From JBCBWG01 sp038523925 (GTDB lineage Bacteria; Pseudomonadota; Alphaproteobacteria; Rhizobiales; Hyphomicrobiaceae): a stretch of 64,000 nucleotides of DNA. The notes beneath the pieces are model-generated. The model worked only from the letters and a program-made list of their open reading frames with translations. It was not told where the DNA came from and did no database searches. The number at the start of each line of letters is the position of its first letter. Positions within the stretch are counted from its first letter, which is position 1. Positions 33,799 through 41,732 of the stretch are shown here, one piece after another. A program made the translations under genes and the position numbers. Where the stretch lies: contig JBCBIY010000011.1 in the NCBI GenBank assembly GCA_038523925.1, positions 1 to 64,000 on the forward strand. Reading direction: 5' to 3'.

Positions 33799-34629
33799 GT
33801 GCAGGACGCCGAACCGCAAATCGCAAACGATGCCACGACTGAGCCGGTGCTGATTGACGTTGCCGCAACCGGTGTCGCAACGCTGACGCTCAATCGGCCG
33901 AAGGCGCGCAATGCGCTTTCGCTCGCCATGATTGGCGCGATGCGCGAGGCCGTCGCCGAGGTGGGCGGCCGTGCCGATGTGTCAGTCATCGTCATTGCAG
34001 CGAGCGGGCCGGTGTTTTGTGCCGGCCATGACTTGAAAGAGCTGACGGCCCGGCGCGGCGACGGCGATCGCGGCCGCGCGTTCTTTGCCGAGACGATGCA
34101 GCGATGCGCGGCGATGATGATGGCCATCGTCACGTGTCCGAAGCCGGTGATCGCATCTGTCGGCGGAACGGCCACGGCGGCCGGCTGCCAGCTTGTCGCC
34201 ACATGCGATCTGGCCGTTGCATCTGAGGCTGCGCACTTCTGCACGCCGGGCGTCAACATCGGCCTGTTCTGTTCGACGCCCATGGTTGCCCTGTCGCGCA
34301 ACGTTTCGCGCAAGCACGCCATGGAGATGCTGCTGACGGGCGATCTCATCCCGGCTGCGCGCGCCACCGAGATCGGTCTGATCAACCGCGTCGTCCCGGC
34401 CGAAGCCCTTGCAGCGGAAACTGCCAAACTTGCCGAACAAATCGCCGCGAAGAGCGCCGAGACGATCGCGATCGGCAAGCGCGCGTTCTACGAGCAGATC
34501 GAGAAGCCGCTGCCGGACGCATATGCCTTTGCCGCGGACGTCATGACCGAGAACATGCTCGCGCGCGACGCGGAGGAAGGGATCGGCGCCTTCCTCGAAA
34601 AGCGCGAACCCGAATGGGGCAAGGTTTGA
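33799..34629 (+). CDS. Enoyl-CoA hydratase family protein (ECHDC3-like)
   Basis: 276 residues from a GTG start preceded by GGGAGAG. Crotonase fold with VATLTLNRPKARNALS, oxyanion-hole block GPVFCAGHDLKEL, second block SVGGTATAAGCQLVATCDLA, and CTPGVNIGLFCSTPMVALSR. It is of the ECHDC3-like branch common in alphaproteobacteria; the Glu pair of true hydratases is replaced in the second block (Thr/Ala and Gln), so it may not hydrate enoyl-CoA. Its TGA overlaps the ATG of the VOC gene (TGATG), the first link of a translationally coupled series. Confidence 0.9.
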   Translation: MQDAEPQIANDATTEPVLIDVAATGVATLTLNRPKARNALSLAMIGAMREAVAEVGGRADVSVIVIAASGPVFCAGHDLKELTARRGDGDRGRAFFAETMQRCAAMMMAIVTCPKPVIASVGGTATAAGCQLVATCDLAVASEAAHFCTPGVNIGLFCSTPMVALSRNVSRKHAMEMLLTGDLIPAARATEIGLINRVVPAEALAAETAKLAEQIAAKSAETIAIGKRAFYEQIEKPLPDAYAFAADVMTENMLARDAEEGIGAFLEKREPEWGKV

Positions 34630-35090
34630 TGCAGGCGCTGCCGAAACGGATCAACATCGTGACGCTCGGCGTAAGCCATCTTGCAGCGTCGCGTGCGTTT
34701 TATCAGCGGCTTGGCTTTGAAGAAGCTGCGATGAGCACGAATACGGTCGCATTCTTCCAACTCGGCGCGACTGTGTTTGGTCTCTATGGCGCAGACGCTC
34801 TTGCGGAAGATGCGACGGTCGAGACGCGCACGTCGGTCGCGGGCGCGACGTCGCTTGCGATCAACTTTGAGAGCGAAGCTGATGTCGATGCTGCGTTGGC
34901 GTTTGCAGCCTCCTGTGGCGCAACCATCGCGAAGCCGGCGGAAAAAGTGTTCTGGGGTGGCTACTCCGGCTACTTCGCCGACCCCGACGGACACCTTTGG
35001 GAGATCGCACATAACCCGTTCGCGCCGCTCGACGCCAACGGCCAGATGCAACTCGAGACCGCGCCCGACGCCGGTGCTGACGCGCCATGA
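34629..35090 (+). CDS. VOC family protein
   Basis: 153 residues. Two VOC modules: INIVTLGVSHLAASRAFYQR with a possible metal His in VSHL, and SLAINFESEADVDAALAFAA, closing with FADPDGHLWEIAHNPF (His and Glu as likely ligands). The start overlaps the upstream stop by one base and the stop overlaps the next start by four bases (ATGA), so it is the middle gene of a coupled unit with an enoyl-CoA hydratase-like and a CoA-binding protein. The family includes lyases and epimerases such as methylmalonyl-CoA epimerase; a CoA-linked role is suggested by context only. Confidence 0.88.
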   Translation: MQALPKRINIVTLGVSHLAASRAFYQRLGFEEAAMSTNTVAFFQLGATVFGLYGADALAEDATVETRTSVAGATSLAINFESEADVDAALAFAASCGATIAKPAEKVFWGGYSGYFADPDGHLWEIAHNPFAPLDANGQMQLETAPDAGADAP

Positions 35091-35626
35091 ACCACGACCG
35101 CTACGACGACAAGTACATCGCGGGCATCCTCGGCGGCTCGAAAGTCTTCGCGATGGTCGGTGCATCGGCGAACACCAGCAGGCCGAGCTACTTCGTCCTC
35201 AAGTACCTGCTCGCCAAGGGCTACAAGGTGCATCCGATTAACCCGGGCCTCACGGGCCAAGAGCTGCTGGGACAGACCGTTTACGCCGACCTCGCGGATG
35301 TGCCGGCGCCGGTTGATGTAGTCGACATCTTCCGTAACGCTGAAGCGGCCAGCGCCATCATCGATCAGGCGATCGAGCTAAAGGACAAGCTCGCCATCAC
35401 AGCGGTCTGGATGCAGCTCAGCGTTCGCAACGACGACGCGGCCGCCCGTGCAGAAGCGGCTGGCCTCAAGGTCGTCATGAACCGTTGCCCGAAGATCGAG
35501 TACGGGCGGCTCTCAGGAGAGATCGGCTGGGCGGGTGTCAATTCCGGCGTCATCTCAAGCCAGCGTCCGCTCCTGAAGCCAGGCGGCGTGCAGGGGCACT
35601 TGATCCGTGGCGGCCGTGAGAGCTAG
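35087..35626 (+). CDS. CoA-binding protein (YccU type)
   Basis: 179 residues with one CoA_binding_2 Rossmann domain: KVFAMVGASANTSRPSYFVL, KGYKVHPINPGLTGQELLGQ, VDIFRNAEAASAIIDQAIEL, TAVWMQLSVRNDDAAARAEA and VVMNRCPKIEYGRLSGEIGW. It resembles the CoA-binding domain of succinyl-CoA synthetase but lacks catalytic domains. Members bind CoA and a role in CoA or protein acylation homeostasis has been suggested; the function is not settled. The position upstream of metY is conserved in Rhizobiales. The start overlaps the VOC gene by four bases, and the 3' end overlaps the di-haem gene by 20. Confidence 0.92.
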   Translation: MNHDRYDDKYIAGILGGSKVFAMVGASANTSRPSYFVLKYLLAKGYKVHPINPGLTGQELLGQTVYADLADVPAPVDVVDIFRNAEAASAIIDQAIELKDKLAITAVWMQLSVRNDDAAARAEAAGLKVVMNRCPKIEYGRLSGEIGWAGVNSGVISSQRPLLKPGGVQGHLIRGGRES

Positions 35627-36614
35627 CGGCGTCGCGCGGACGGCAGCCGTCGCACTCGGCTTCGGCGCCGCGGCGGTGGTCCTCGGCCTTGCCGCAACCG
35701 CGCCCGCACAACAGCCATCTGAAGGTGCGCTGGCCGCTGAGGTCTGGCGCAACATCTTTCGCCGGTCACCAGCCCCATCGCCGTCGCGGACCGAAGTGAC
35801 CCGCGTGAACCTCGGTCTTGCCCTCTTCGGCGACACCCGCCTTTCCGGCGACGGCACATGGTCGTGCGAAACCTGTCACGCGGGGCCAACGCTGACCGAT
35901 GGCCGGGTGCGCGGTCGCGGCCGCAACGGACCGCTCAAACGCAACACACCGACGTTGCTCGGTATCGGGAATGCGCAACGGTTCAATTGGGACGGGAGCG
36001 CCGGCTCACTCGTCGCGCAGTTCGAGCGCCCGATCACATCGCCTGACGAGATGGCCGGGCGCTGGGACCAGATCGTCGAAGACCTCGGCCGCGACGCGAA
36101 TTACCGCGCCCTGTTCCGCGCAGCGTTTCCGGCATCGCCGAAGATTGCCCGCGCGACGATTACGGAGGCACTGGCGGCAGCCGTCCGCGTGTTCGAGGCG
36201 CCGCGGACGCGGTTCGATGACTGGATTGCAGGCAATGCAGCGGCCTTGTCAGATGAAGAACGCGCGGGCTTCCGGATTTTCACCGGCAAAGGCGGATGCG
36301 CGACCTGCCACGGCGGGTGGCGATTGACTGACGATGAATTCCACAACATCGGGCTCGCGGGAGGCGATCCAGGGCGAGGGGCCGTGCCGGGTGGGATCAA
36401 AGGGCTCAGCGCGTTCAAGACGCCGACGCTGCGCCAGGTCGCAAACACGGCGCCCTACATGCACGATGGCAGCAAGCCGGACCTGGCGGCCGTCGTGGCG
36501 CACTACGCCGGCGGGCTGAAGCCGCGGCCCGGCCTTGCCGAGACGCTCGTCCGCGATCTCTCGCTGTCAGCGCGTGAGCGCGGTGAGCTGATCGCGTTTC
36601 TAAAGACGCTTTGA
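35607..36614 (+). CDS. Di-haem cytochrome c peroxidase/MauG family protein
   Basis: 335 residues from a GTG (a second GTG lies nine bases on). A signal peptide leads to a mature start near TAPAQQ. Two haem c motifs are present: CETCH at 87-91 and CATCH at 231-235, one per cytochrome domain, with KTPTLRQVANTAPYMHDGS before the C-terminus, where Met in YMHDG is the typical distal ligand. It belongs to the CcpA/MauG superfamily and acts in the periplasm, reducing peroxide or oxidising a partner. It overlaps the CoA-binding gene by 20 bases, so transcriptional linkage is likely, though the functions differ. Confidence 0.92.
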   Translation: MAAVRASGVARTAAVALGFGAAAVVLGLAATAPAQQPSEGALAAEVWRNIFRRSPAPSPSRTEVTRVNLGLALFGDTRLSGDGTWSCETCHAGPTLTDGRVRGRGRNGPLKRNTPTLLGIGNAQRFNWDGSAGSLVAQFERPITSPDEMAGRWDQIVEDLGRDANYRALFRAAFPASPKIARATITEALAAAVRVFEAPRTRFDDWIAGNAAALSDEERAGFRIFTGKGGCATCHGGWRLTDDEFHNIGLAGGDPGRGAVPGGIKGLSAFKTPTLRQVANTAPYMHDGSKPDLAAVVAHYAGGLKPRPGLAETLVRDLSLSARERGELIAFLKTL

Positions 36615-36621
36615 AGCGTGC

Positions 36622-36648
36622 GGGGCTGCACATGAACTGAGCAGCCCC
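36622..36648. terminator. Bidirectional terminator-like hairpin between convergent genes
   Basis: GGGGCTGC (36622-36629) pairs with GCAGCCCC (36641-36648) around an 11-base loop. It is centred in the 42-base gap between the stop codons of the di-haem gene (plus) and the glycine-rich gene (minus). No T run follows on either strand. Confidence 0.45.
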
Positions 36649-36656
36649 CCAGGACC

Positions 36657-36968
36657 TTACCGGCCGCCGAACATCGATCGGATGATGCCGAAGACGATCG
36701 ACAAGACGCCGCCGCCTGCCGCACCGGCGCCAAGGTTGCCAAGGATCGACATCAGATCGGTGCCGCCCGAACCGATGGCCATTCCAACCATTGGGCCAAT
36801 GGTTGGCCCCAGAAACTGCGTCGCAAGCGCGCCGCCGGCCATGCCGATCAGCGAGCTCGACCCTACGCCCATGCCCGACTTGCGGAACATCGCGCCAAAA
36901 ATGTTGCCGCCCACGAGGCCGCCAGCGCCGCCCGTAATCAGCGGCAGAAACTGCATCAGTTGTTCCAT
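36657..36968 (-). CDS. Small glycine-zipper membrane protein, unknown function
   Basis: 103 residues, about a quarter of them Gly, almost without charge. Three hydrophobic stretches carry GxxxG-type spacing (LITGGAGGLVGGNIFGAMF, GMAGGALATQFLGPTIGPMV, GNLGAGAAGGGVLSIVFGII) typical of glycine-zipper membrane proteins. There is no cleavable signal peptide. Similar small proteins occur in many Rhizobiales without known role. A frame on the other strand covers the same DNA but is Pro-rich and unlikely. Confidence 0.7.
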   Translation of the reverse strand: MEQLMQFLPLITGGAGGLVGGNIFGAMFRKSGMGVGSSSLIGMAGGALATQFLGPTIGPMVGMAIGSGGTDLMSILGNLGAGAAGGGVLSIVFGIIRSMFGGR

Positions 36969-37041
36969 CGATCTTCCCCGTTTGAGATCATCGTTCGCCG
37001 TCGCTCCGACGCCGGCAGGCGCCGATTATCAGAGACCGGGC

Positions 37042-37090
37042 AAAACTGCACGGTTGAAAGGCGGCCTGCCCGTTTATGTGGCAGTTTTGG
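37042..37090. repeat. Inverted repeat, 9-bp arms enclosing a smaller stem
   Basis: CAAAACTGC (37042-37050) is exactly complementary to GCAGTTTTG (37082-37090). Inside, ACGG (37051-37054) can pair with CCGT (37071-37074) and GGC (37061-37063) with GCC nearby, giving a branched or extended hairpin of about 49 bases. It lies 300 bases ahead of metY in a divergent intergenic region. It may be a leader RNA structure, an operator or a transcript end. Confidence 0.55.
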
Positions 37091-37124
37091 CACACTGGCG
37101 GGTTTCGTCAGCACACACGAAAGA

Positions 37125-37364
37125 ATGATTCGTCCAAGCTCGGGCGCGGCCCGGGCAATCGATTGCAGACAACGGCGTTTGGCCGGCGCGCGAATTCGGC
37201 CGGCTGGCGTCCCGGCGGAAAAGTCACCCGGAGGCGGCGGTGCGTTTGGCCGCCCATTCGTTGACAAGCCTGCGCCGAAGCCTGACACGAACGTCCATCC
37301 GGACTTGAGCGCGACTGAAGCCTACGTGCTGCCGCGCCCCGTGCGCGCAAGACGCGTTCCCTGA
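37125..37364 (+). CDS. Possible small hypothetical protein (weak)
   Basis: A 79-codon frame upstream of metY, ending 26 bases before its ATG. The second half (AFGRPFVDKPAPKPDTNVHP) reads more like protein than the Arg-rich first half. No signal peptide, domain or good ribosome site is seen. A longer version of the frame starts at 36960. I list it because of its place directly before metY, but it may be noise in GC-rich DNA. Confidence 0.25.
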   Translation: MIRPSSGAARAIDCRQRRLAGARIRPAGVPAEKSPGGGGAFGRPFVDKPAPKPDTNVHPDLSATEAYVLPRPVRARRVP

Positions 37365-37390
37365 CGACGACAACACGAAGGACCCCCGCC

Positions 37391-38689
37391 ATGCAGGATG
37401 CTTCCCCTCCGCGCAATCCGAAGTTCGCGACACTTGCCCTGCACGCGGGCGCAGCGCCTGACCCATCGACAGGCGCGCGCGTCACGCCGATCTATCAGAC
37501 GTCCTCGTTCGTCTTCAACGACGCCGACCACGCCGCCTCGCTGTTCGGCCTGGAAGCGTTCGGGAACATCTACACACGGATCATGAACCCGACGCAGGCC
37601 GTGCTTGAATCGCGGATTGCAGCGCTTGAAGGCGGTACCGCCGCGCTCGCCGTCGCCTCAGGTCACGCGGCGGAATTTCTGACGTTCCACACGCTGCTCG
37701 AGCAAGGCGATGAGTTCATCGCAGCCCGCCAGCTCTATGGCGGCTCCGTCAACCAGTTCAATCACGCATATAAGAAGTTTGGCTGGAATGTCGTCTGGGC
37801 CGATGCAGGCAAGCCCGAGAGCTTTGCCGCAGCCGTGACCGACAAGACCCGCGCGATCTTCATCGAGAGCATGGCCAATCCCGGCGGCAACGTTGTCGAC
37901 ATGCCGGCGATCGCAAAGGTTGCGAAAGACGCCGGCGTGCCCCTGATCGTCGATAACACCATGGCGACACCCTATCTTTGCCAGCCGAAGGAGTTCGGCG
38001 CAGACATCGTCATTCATTCGCTGACAAAGTTCATCGGCGGACACGGCAACTCGATCGGTGGCATCATCGTCGACTGCGGGACGTTCGACTGGATGGGCGC
38101 CAAGCACGTCTACAAAACGCTGGCTGAGCCGAACGCGTCGTACAATGGCATGAAGCTCGGCGAGACGTTTGGTGACTTCGCGTTTGCGATTGCCTGCCGC
38201 GTCATGGGCCTGCGCGACCTTGGCCCGGCAATCGCGCCAATGAACGCGTTCCTGATCCTGAACGGTGTCGAGACCCTGCCGCTGCGCATGGAGCGCCATT
38301 GCGAGAACGCGCATGCTGTTGCCCAGTACCTCAGCAGTCACGACAAGGTTGCGTGGGTGAACTATGCGGGGCTGGTAGAGAATCCGAACCATGAGCTGCA
38401 GCAGCGTCTGTGTCCGAAGGGAGCAGGCGCCGTATTCACGTTCGGCCTGAAGGGCGGCTTCGACGCCGGCGTGAAGTTCGTCGAAGGCCTCGAGATGCTG
38501 AGCCACCTTGCCAACATCGGCGACACGCGCTCGCTGGTCATTCACCCGGCCTCGACCACGCACCGCCAGTTGACCGACGACGAACGAGCAGCCGCCGGCG
38601 CCGGCAACGAAGTCGTCCGCTTGTCGATCGGTATCGAGGACAAGGCGGACATCATCGCCGACATCGAACAAGCGCTCGCCGCCGTCTAG
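37391..38689 (+). CDS. metY: O-acetylhomoserine aminocarboxypropyltransferase (sulfhydrylase)
   Basis: 432 residues of the Cys/Met-metabolism PLP family; the length fits MetY rather than the roughly 400-residue MetB/MetZ. Signatures: ATLALHAGAAPDPSTGARVT, NIYTRIMNPTQAVLESRIA, SGHAAEFLTFHTLL, VDNTMATPYLCQP and HSLTKFIGGHGNSIGG with the PLP lysine at 213. It makes homocysteine from O-acetylhomoserine and sulfide (or methionine from methanethiol), in the cytoplasm. AAGGA lies before the ATG. Homoserine dehydrogenase for the same pathway lies at 45150. Linkage to the CoA-binding gene is a Rhizobiales pattern. Confidence 0.96.
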   Translation: MQDASPPRNPKFATLALHAGAAPDPSTGARVTPIYQTSSFVFNDADHAASLFGLEAFGNIYTRIMNPTQAVLESRIAALEGGTAALAVASGHAAEFLTFHTLLEQGDEFIAARQLYGGSVNQFNHAYKKFGWNVVWADAGKPESFAAAVTDKTRAIFIESMANPGGNVVDMPAIAKVAKDAGVPLIVDNTMATPYLCQPKEFGADIVIHSLTKFIGGHGNSIGGIIVDCGTFDWMGAKHVYKTLAEPNASYNGMKLGETFGDFAFAIACRVMGLRDLGPAIAPMNAFLILNGVETLPLRMERHCENAHAVAQYLSSHDKVAWVNYAGLVENPNHELQQRLCPKGAGAVFTFGLKGGFDAGVKFVEGLEMLSHLANIGDTRSLVIHPASTTHRQLTDDERAAAGAGNEVVRLSIGIEDKADIIADIEQALAAV

Positions 38690-38707
38690 TCCGGGCCCAC
38701 GCGACCG

Positions 38708-40033
38708 ATGAAAACTGAATGGCGGCCATGGGTGCTTCTGTCCTTGGCCGCCTTTCTTGTTTCGAGCGGTGCTTTTTGGGTTGGGCCCGAGATCGCAGCG
38801 TCTGACTTCGACGGGTATGTCGGCGCCGTCGTCGCGCAAGGCGTGGCCTACGCCGCTGCCGTTTGGATCGTGATCACGTGGCGCGGCGGCATGGCGGTGC
38901 TGCCAATCCTCATCCTCGGCACCGCAATTCTCATCCGCCTCATCGCATTCGCAGCGCCCCATGACGGGCTGACGACCGATGCGTATCGCTACGTTTGGGA
39001 TGCGCGCATCCAGCTTGCGGGCTTTAACCCGTACGCATTCGTGCCTGCCGCTCCGGACCTCGCAAGCCTCCGCGATGGCGATATCTACCCGCTCATCAAT
39101 CAGAAAGAGCGTGCGGTGACGATCTACCCGCCCATCGCGCAAGTGGTCTTTACGCTCGGCGGTTTGATCTCAGACAGCGTCTTCGGACAAAAGCTCGTCG
39201 CTGCGCTTTGCGAGTTGGCGACGCTCGCGCTCGTGCTCATCTGGCTCAGAGATCTCGGGCTGCCGCGCGAACGTGTCGTCATCTACGCGTGGCACCCGTT
39301 GCCGGTCTGGGAGGTCGTCAGCCAGGCGCACATCGATGGCGCGGCGACGCTGTTTCTCATGGCCGCCGTCGTTGCAGTGACGCGCGGGCGGCAGTCGGCT
39401 GGCGCGGCACTGCTGGCGCTTGGGGCGATGACGAAGGTTTTCCCTCTCGTATTGGTGCCGGCCCTCTGGCGGCGGTTTGCGTGGCGGCCCGTGGTGGCGT
39501 TCGCCGCGGTCTGTTGTGCGGCAGCACTCCCCTATTGGCTGTGGGGCTTTCCCGATCTCTCAGGCTACCTCGGCACGCATCTCGATATGCAGGGCTATGG
39601 CGCGGGCTGGGGATTTCATGTCGTTTGGATGCTGCGCGACTTTGATCTCGGCGACATGAGCGGGCGCATGTACGCCGCGATTGCGATGGCGGTCCTCGGT
39701 GCGCTCGCGCTGTTCATGTTGTTCGCGCGCGGGGCAGATGAGGTCCGCCCGGTCTCGCTCGTTTGGCTCGCGGCTGCGTTCGTCTGGCTGACCTCGCCGC
39801 ACTACCCCTGGTACTTCGTCTTTATCGTGCCCCTGCTTGCAGCGCATCTTTCGCTGCCGGTCGCGGCCATGACGGTTCTTGCGCCCGTGCTCTACGTAAC
39901 GCGTCCGCCCGGCGGGCCGACGTGGACCGAACTTTATGCGGTCGTCTATTGGCTCCCCGCAGCGCTCGCCCTGGTCGCGCTTGCGATCTACATTTTCACT
40001 CGCGAATCATCGCCGCCGCGCGGAGCGCAATAG
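38708..40033 (+). CDS. GT-C type membrane glycosyltransferase
   Basis: 441 residues with about eleven membrane segments. The first large periplasmic loop has GLTTDAYRYVWDARIQLAGF and FNPYAFVPAAPDL, the acidic-plus-Tyr pattern seen in polyprenyl-phosphate-sugar dependent mannosyltransferases (GT87/PIG-M-like). Later blocks are AHIDGAATLFLMAA, ALGAMTKVFPLVLVPALWRR and SPHYPWYFVFIVPLLAA. It would transfer a sugar from a polyprenyl-phosphate donor on the outer face of the inner membrane. The acceptor is unknown. It starts 19 bases after metY and may be cotranscribed with it, but a functional link is not obvious. Confidence 0.85.
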   Translation: MKTEWRPWVLLSLAAFLVSSGAFWVGPEIAASDFDGYVGAVVAQGVAYAAAVWIVITWRGGMAVLPILILGTAILIRLIAFAAPHDGLTTDAYRYVWDARIQLAGFNPYAFVPAAPDLASLRDGDIYPLINQKERAVTIYPPIAQVVFTLGGLISDSVFGQKLVAALCELATLALVLIWLRDLGLPRERVVIYAWHPLPVWEVVSQAHIDGAATLFLMAAVVAVTRGRQSAGAALLALGAMTKVFPLVLVPALWRRFAWRPVVAFAAVCCAAALPYWLWGFPDLSGYLGTHLDMQGYGAGWGFHVVWMLRDFDLGDMSGRMYAAIAMAVLGALALFMLFARGADEVRPVSLVWLAAAFVWLTSPHYPWYFVFIVPLLAAHLSLPVAAMTVLAPVLYVTRPPGGPTWTELYAVVYWLPAALALVALAIYIFTRESSPPRGAQ

Positions 40034-40127
40034 TTTAGTTTCTCCGCGCCCGAACTTCTGTTCTTCCCTGCCGGGCGATCTCAGCCGTTGTTTTCAGCCG
40101 ACGCCCGCCCAACACTCTAAGGAGCGA

Positions 40128-41246
40128 TTGCAGAAAGCTTTGGGGGGCAAAGTGGCGCTGTATCTGATCGTCTTTTTCGGGCTCGCGGGCCTGTTCCTAA
40201 TCTACATGGGCAATGCGCTGCGCAAGGACGCGGTCATCGTTGGCGGTATCTTTTCGATGCTGCTCGGCGTCGCGGTCATTGGCGCGGCTGCCTGGCTTGG
40301 TCTCGCGATTGACGGCGGGACGGATCGAGGCGCTGAGATCGCAGCGCTGCGTAACGATCTCGGCGCGACCGAAACCAAACTCACCAACGCCAAGTCCGAA
40401 CTCGCCGTCGCGCGACAGCAGGTCAGGCGGATGACTGCGCGCAACCAGGATTTGATTGACGTGCACGACACGCGGCTGCTCGACACGCTCAAGCTTGCAC
40501 GCGCTGTGAACCCGGCGGCAAGCAACGTGCGCCTGCCCGAGCGTTCGCCAGGTGAGGCCGCATCGCAGGCGCGCAATGATAAGCTCGCAGCCCGCGTCAA
40601 AGCCGAGATCGCGCGGCTCGGCGAGCAGCTTGGCCGCAAAACCAAGATCGAACAGGCGCAGCCAGCGTCCTTTGGCGAGGTCGCGAAACTGCGCGATCGC
40701 ATGGCCTACGGATTTGAGACCGACCACTACGGCGTCCAGGTCTATCCCGACAACGAACTCGTGGGCGGCAAGCAGGGCAAGTACTACGTCGTCGACATCA
40801 AGAACGCCGAGAATGGCGAGCGCTTCCAGTTCGGCGGCGGCAAGTACACGCTTTCGCGCTCAAGCAAGGCCTTCCGCAACGGCCTCAGCGTTTTCATGCG
40901 TGATGTCGTTGGCAAGGTCGAAGGCAATGTTGATTACGTGTTGTTCGTGCGCGGGAGCGCCGACAGCGTGCCCTATCGGGGGCGCTTCGAGGACGGCTAC
41001 GAATTCCGCTCGGTCCGGTTCATGCGCGCGCTCGGTGGAGGGAAATACGTCAGCGAGTTTTCCGAGCAGACAATTGGCGACCGCATTCGCAATCGCGATC
41101 TGCCCTTTCTCAGAGCCGAATTCCTGAAGAGCGTCGTCAGCGAGGTCTATCCGGTGCGCGCGCCCATCGTCCTTGAAGGCTCTGTCACCGATGCACGCAA
41201 CAAGCAGGACCGGAACGCGGAGTTGATCCTCTACGTGAACTGGTAG
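40128..41246 (+). CDS. Membrane protein with coiled coil and unknown C-terminal domain
   Basis: About 372 residues from a TTG; a GTG at 40152 with GGGGGG before it is an equally good start. Two membrane segments (VALYLIVFFGLAGLFLIYMG and GGIFSMLLGVAVIGAAAWLG) are followed by a coiled coil (LRNDLGATETKLTNAKSELA, about residues 65-115), a second helical region, and a 190-residue C-terminal domain with KYYVVDIKNAENGERFQFGG and VDYVLFVRGSADSVPYRGRF. The family is unknown to me. The C-terminal domain would face the periplasm or cytoplasm depending on topology. The layout recalls envelope-spanning coupling proteins, but that is only a resemblance in shape. Confidence 0.8.
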   Translation: MQKALGGKVALYLIVFFGLAGLFLIYMGNALRKDAVIVGGIFSMLLGVAVIGAAAWLGLAIDGGTDRGAEIAALRNDLGATETKLTNAKSELAVARQQVRRMTARNQDLIDVHDTRLLDTLKLARAVNPAASNVRLPERSPGEAASQARNDKLAARVKAEIARLGEQLGRKTKIEQAQPASFGEVAKLRDRMAYGFETDHYGVQVYPDNELVGGKQGKYYVVDIKNAENGERFQFGGGKYTLSRSSKAFRNGLSVFMRDVVGKVEGNVDYVLFVRGSADSVPYRGRFEDGYEFRSVRFMRALGGGKYVSEFSEQTIGDRIRNRDLPFLRAEFLKSVVSEVYPVRAPIVLEGSVTDARNKQDRNAELILYVNW

Positions 41247-41359
41247 CCGGGGCCGGCGCATGAGCGTTCGGAGTTTGCAGGCGGGCGCATGTCGAACTTT
41301 AGCATTGACCGACCCGTGTTGAGCACTGACAAGGGCGCGTCTGGGGCGCTAATGGAGAT

Positions 41360-41375
41360 CCGGCACGCGTGCCGG
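41360..41375. promoter_or_regulatory. 16-bp perfect palindrome upstream of the small exported gene
   Basis: CCGGCACGCGTGCCGG reads the same on both strands, and the flanks extend it to a near-perfect 22-bp palindrome. It lies 33 bases before the ATG at 41408, where an operator or a leader hairpin would be expected. The binding protein is unknown. Confidence 0.4.
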
Positions 41376-41407
41376 GTCACGCTTGAACAGCTCGAGAGGG
41401 AAACCTG

Positions 41408-41707
41408 ATGTTGAAAGTTCTGCTTGCCGCTGTGGCGAGCTTCTTTTTCCTGACGACGCAATCATACGCGGTTGGTCTCAATCCCGGCGCGAACGGTCTG
41501 ACGTACGGCAACGGCGTCACCGACGTCCGCGGTTGTCATCGCCGTCCGCGCGTGCACCGCGTGCCGCGCCGCGGCAATCGCCGGTTCCGCCACCGTCACG
41601 TTGGCCCGCGGTGCCGTCCGCAGCGCGTGCGTGCCTTCCGGGACCGTCCGCGCAATTGGCGCCGCCGTGGCTGCGTCATCATCGGACCGGTGACGTACTG
41701 CCCATAA
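41408..41707 (+). CDS. Small exported Arg/His-rich protein with four cysteines
   Basis: 99 residues. Signal peptide MLKVLLAAVASFFFLTTQSYA (cleavage after residue 21). The mature 78 residues contain about 24 Arg, several His and four Cys at 43, 69, 89 and 98, which could form two disulfides; the core RRGNRRFRHRHVGPRC is very basic. No known family. Possible roles are an anionic-polymer or metal-binding periplasmic protein; neither is shown. GAGAGGG precedes the ATG, a strong terminator follows, and a palindrome lies upstream, so it is a complete monocistronic unit. Confidence 0.82.
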   Translation: MLKVLLAAVASFFFLTTQSYAVGLNPGANGLTYGNGVTDVRGCHRRPRVHRVPRRGNRRFRHRHVGPRCRPQRVRAFRDRPRNWRRRGCVIIGPVTYCP

Positions 41708-41732
41708 TGGCGCAGTGCCGTGTGGTTGGAGG

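Larger units (their letters stand above)
36969..37390. other. 422-bp region between divergent genes, with one large inverted repeat
   Basis: This is the longest stretch without a secure gene. It separates the glycine-zipper gene (minus) from metY (plus). It holds the inverted repeat at 37042-37090 and a weak 79-codon frame at 37125-37364. I looked for a SAM-II or SAM/SAH riboswitch ahead of metY and did not recognise one. Promoters for both flanking genes must lie here but no clear boxes were seen. Confidence 0.7.

Noticed and set aside
36960..37390. SAM-II or SAM/SAH riboswitch ahead of metY
   Set aside because: I looked for the conserved pseudoknot cores used in alphaproteobacteria and did not find them. 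Only an unrelated inverted repeat is present.
37658..39142. Minus-strand frame of 494 codons over metY and the GT-C gene
   Set aside because: It is the antisense of the strongly supported metY gene and of the GT-C start. The translation is rich in Arg, His and Asp with no recognisable fold.
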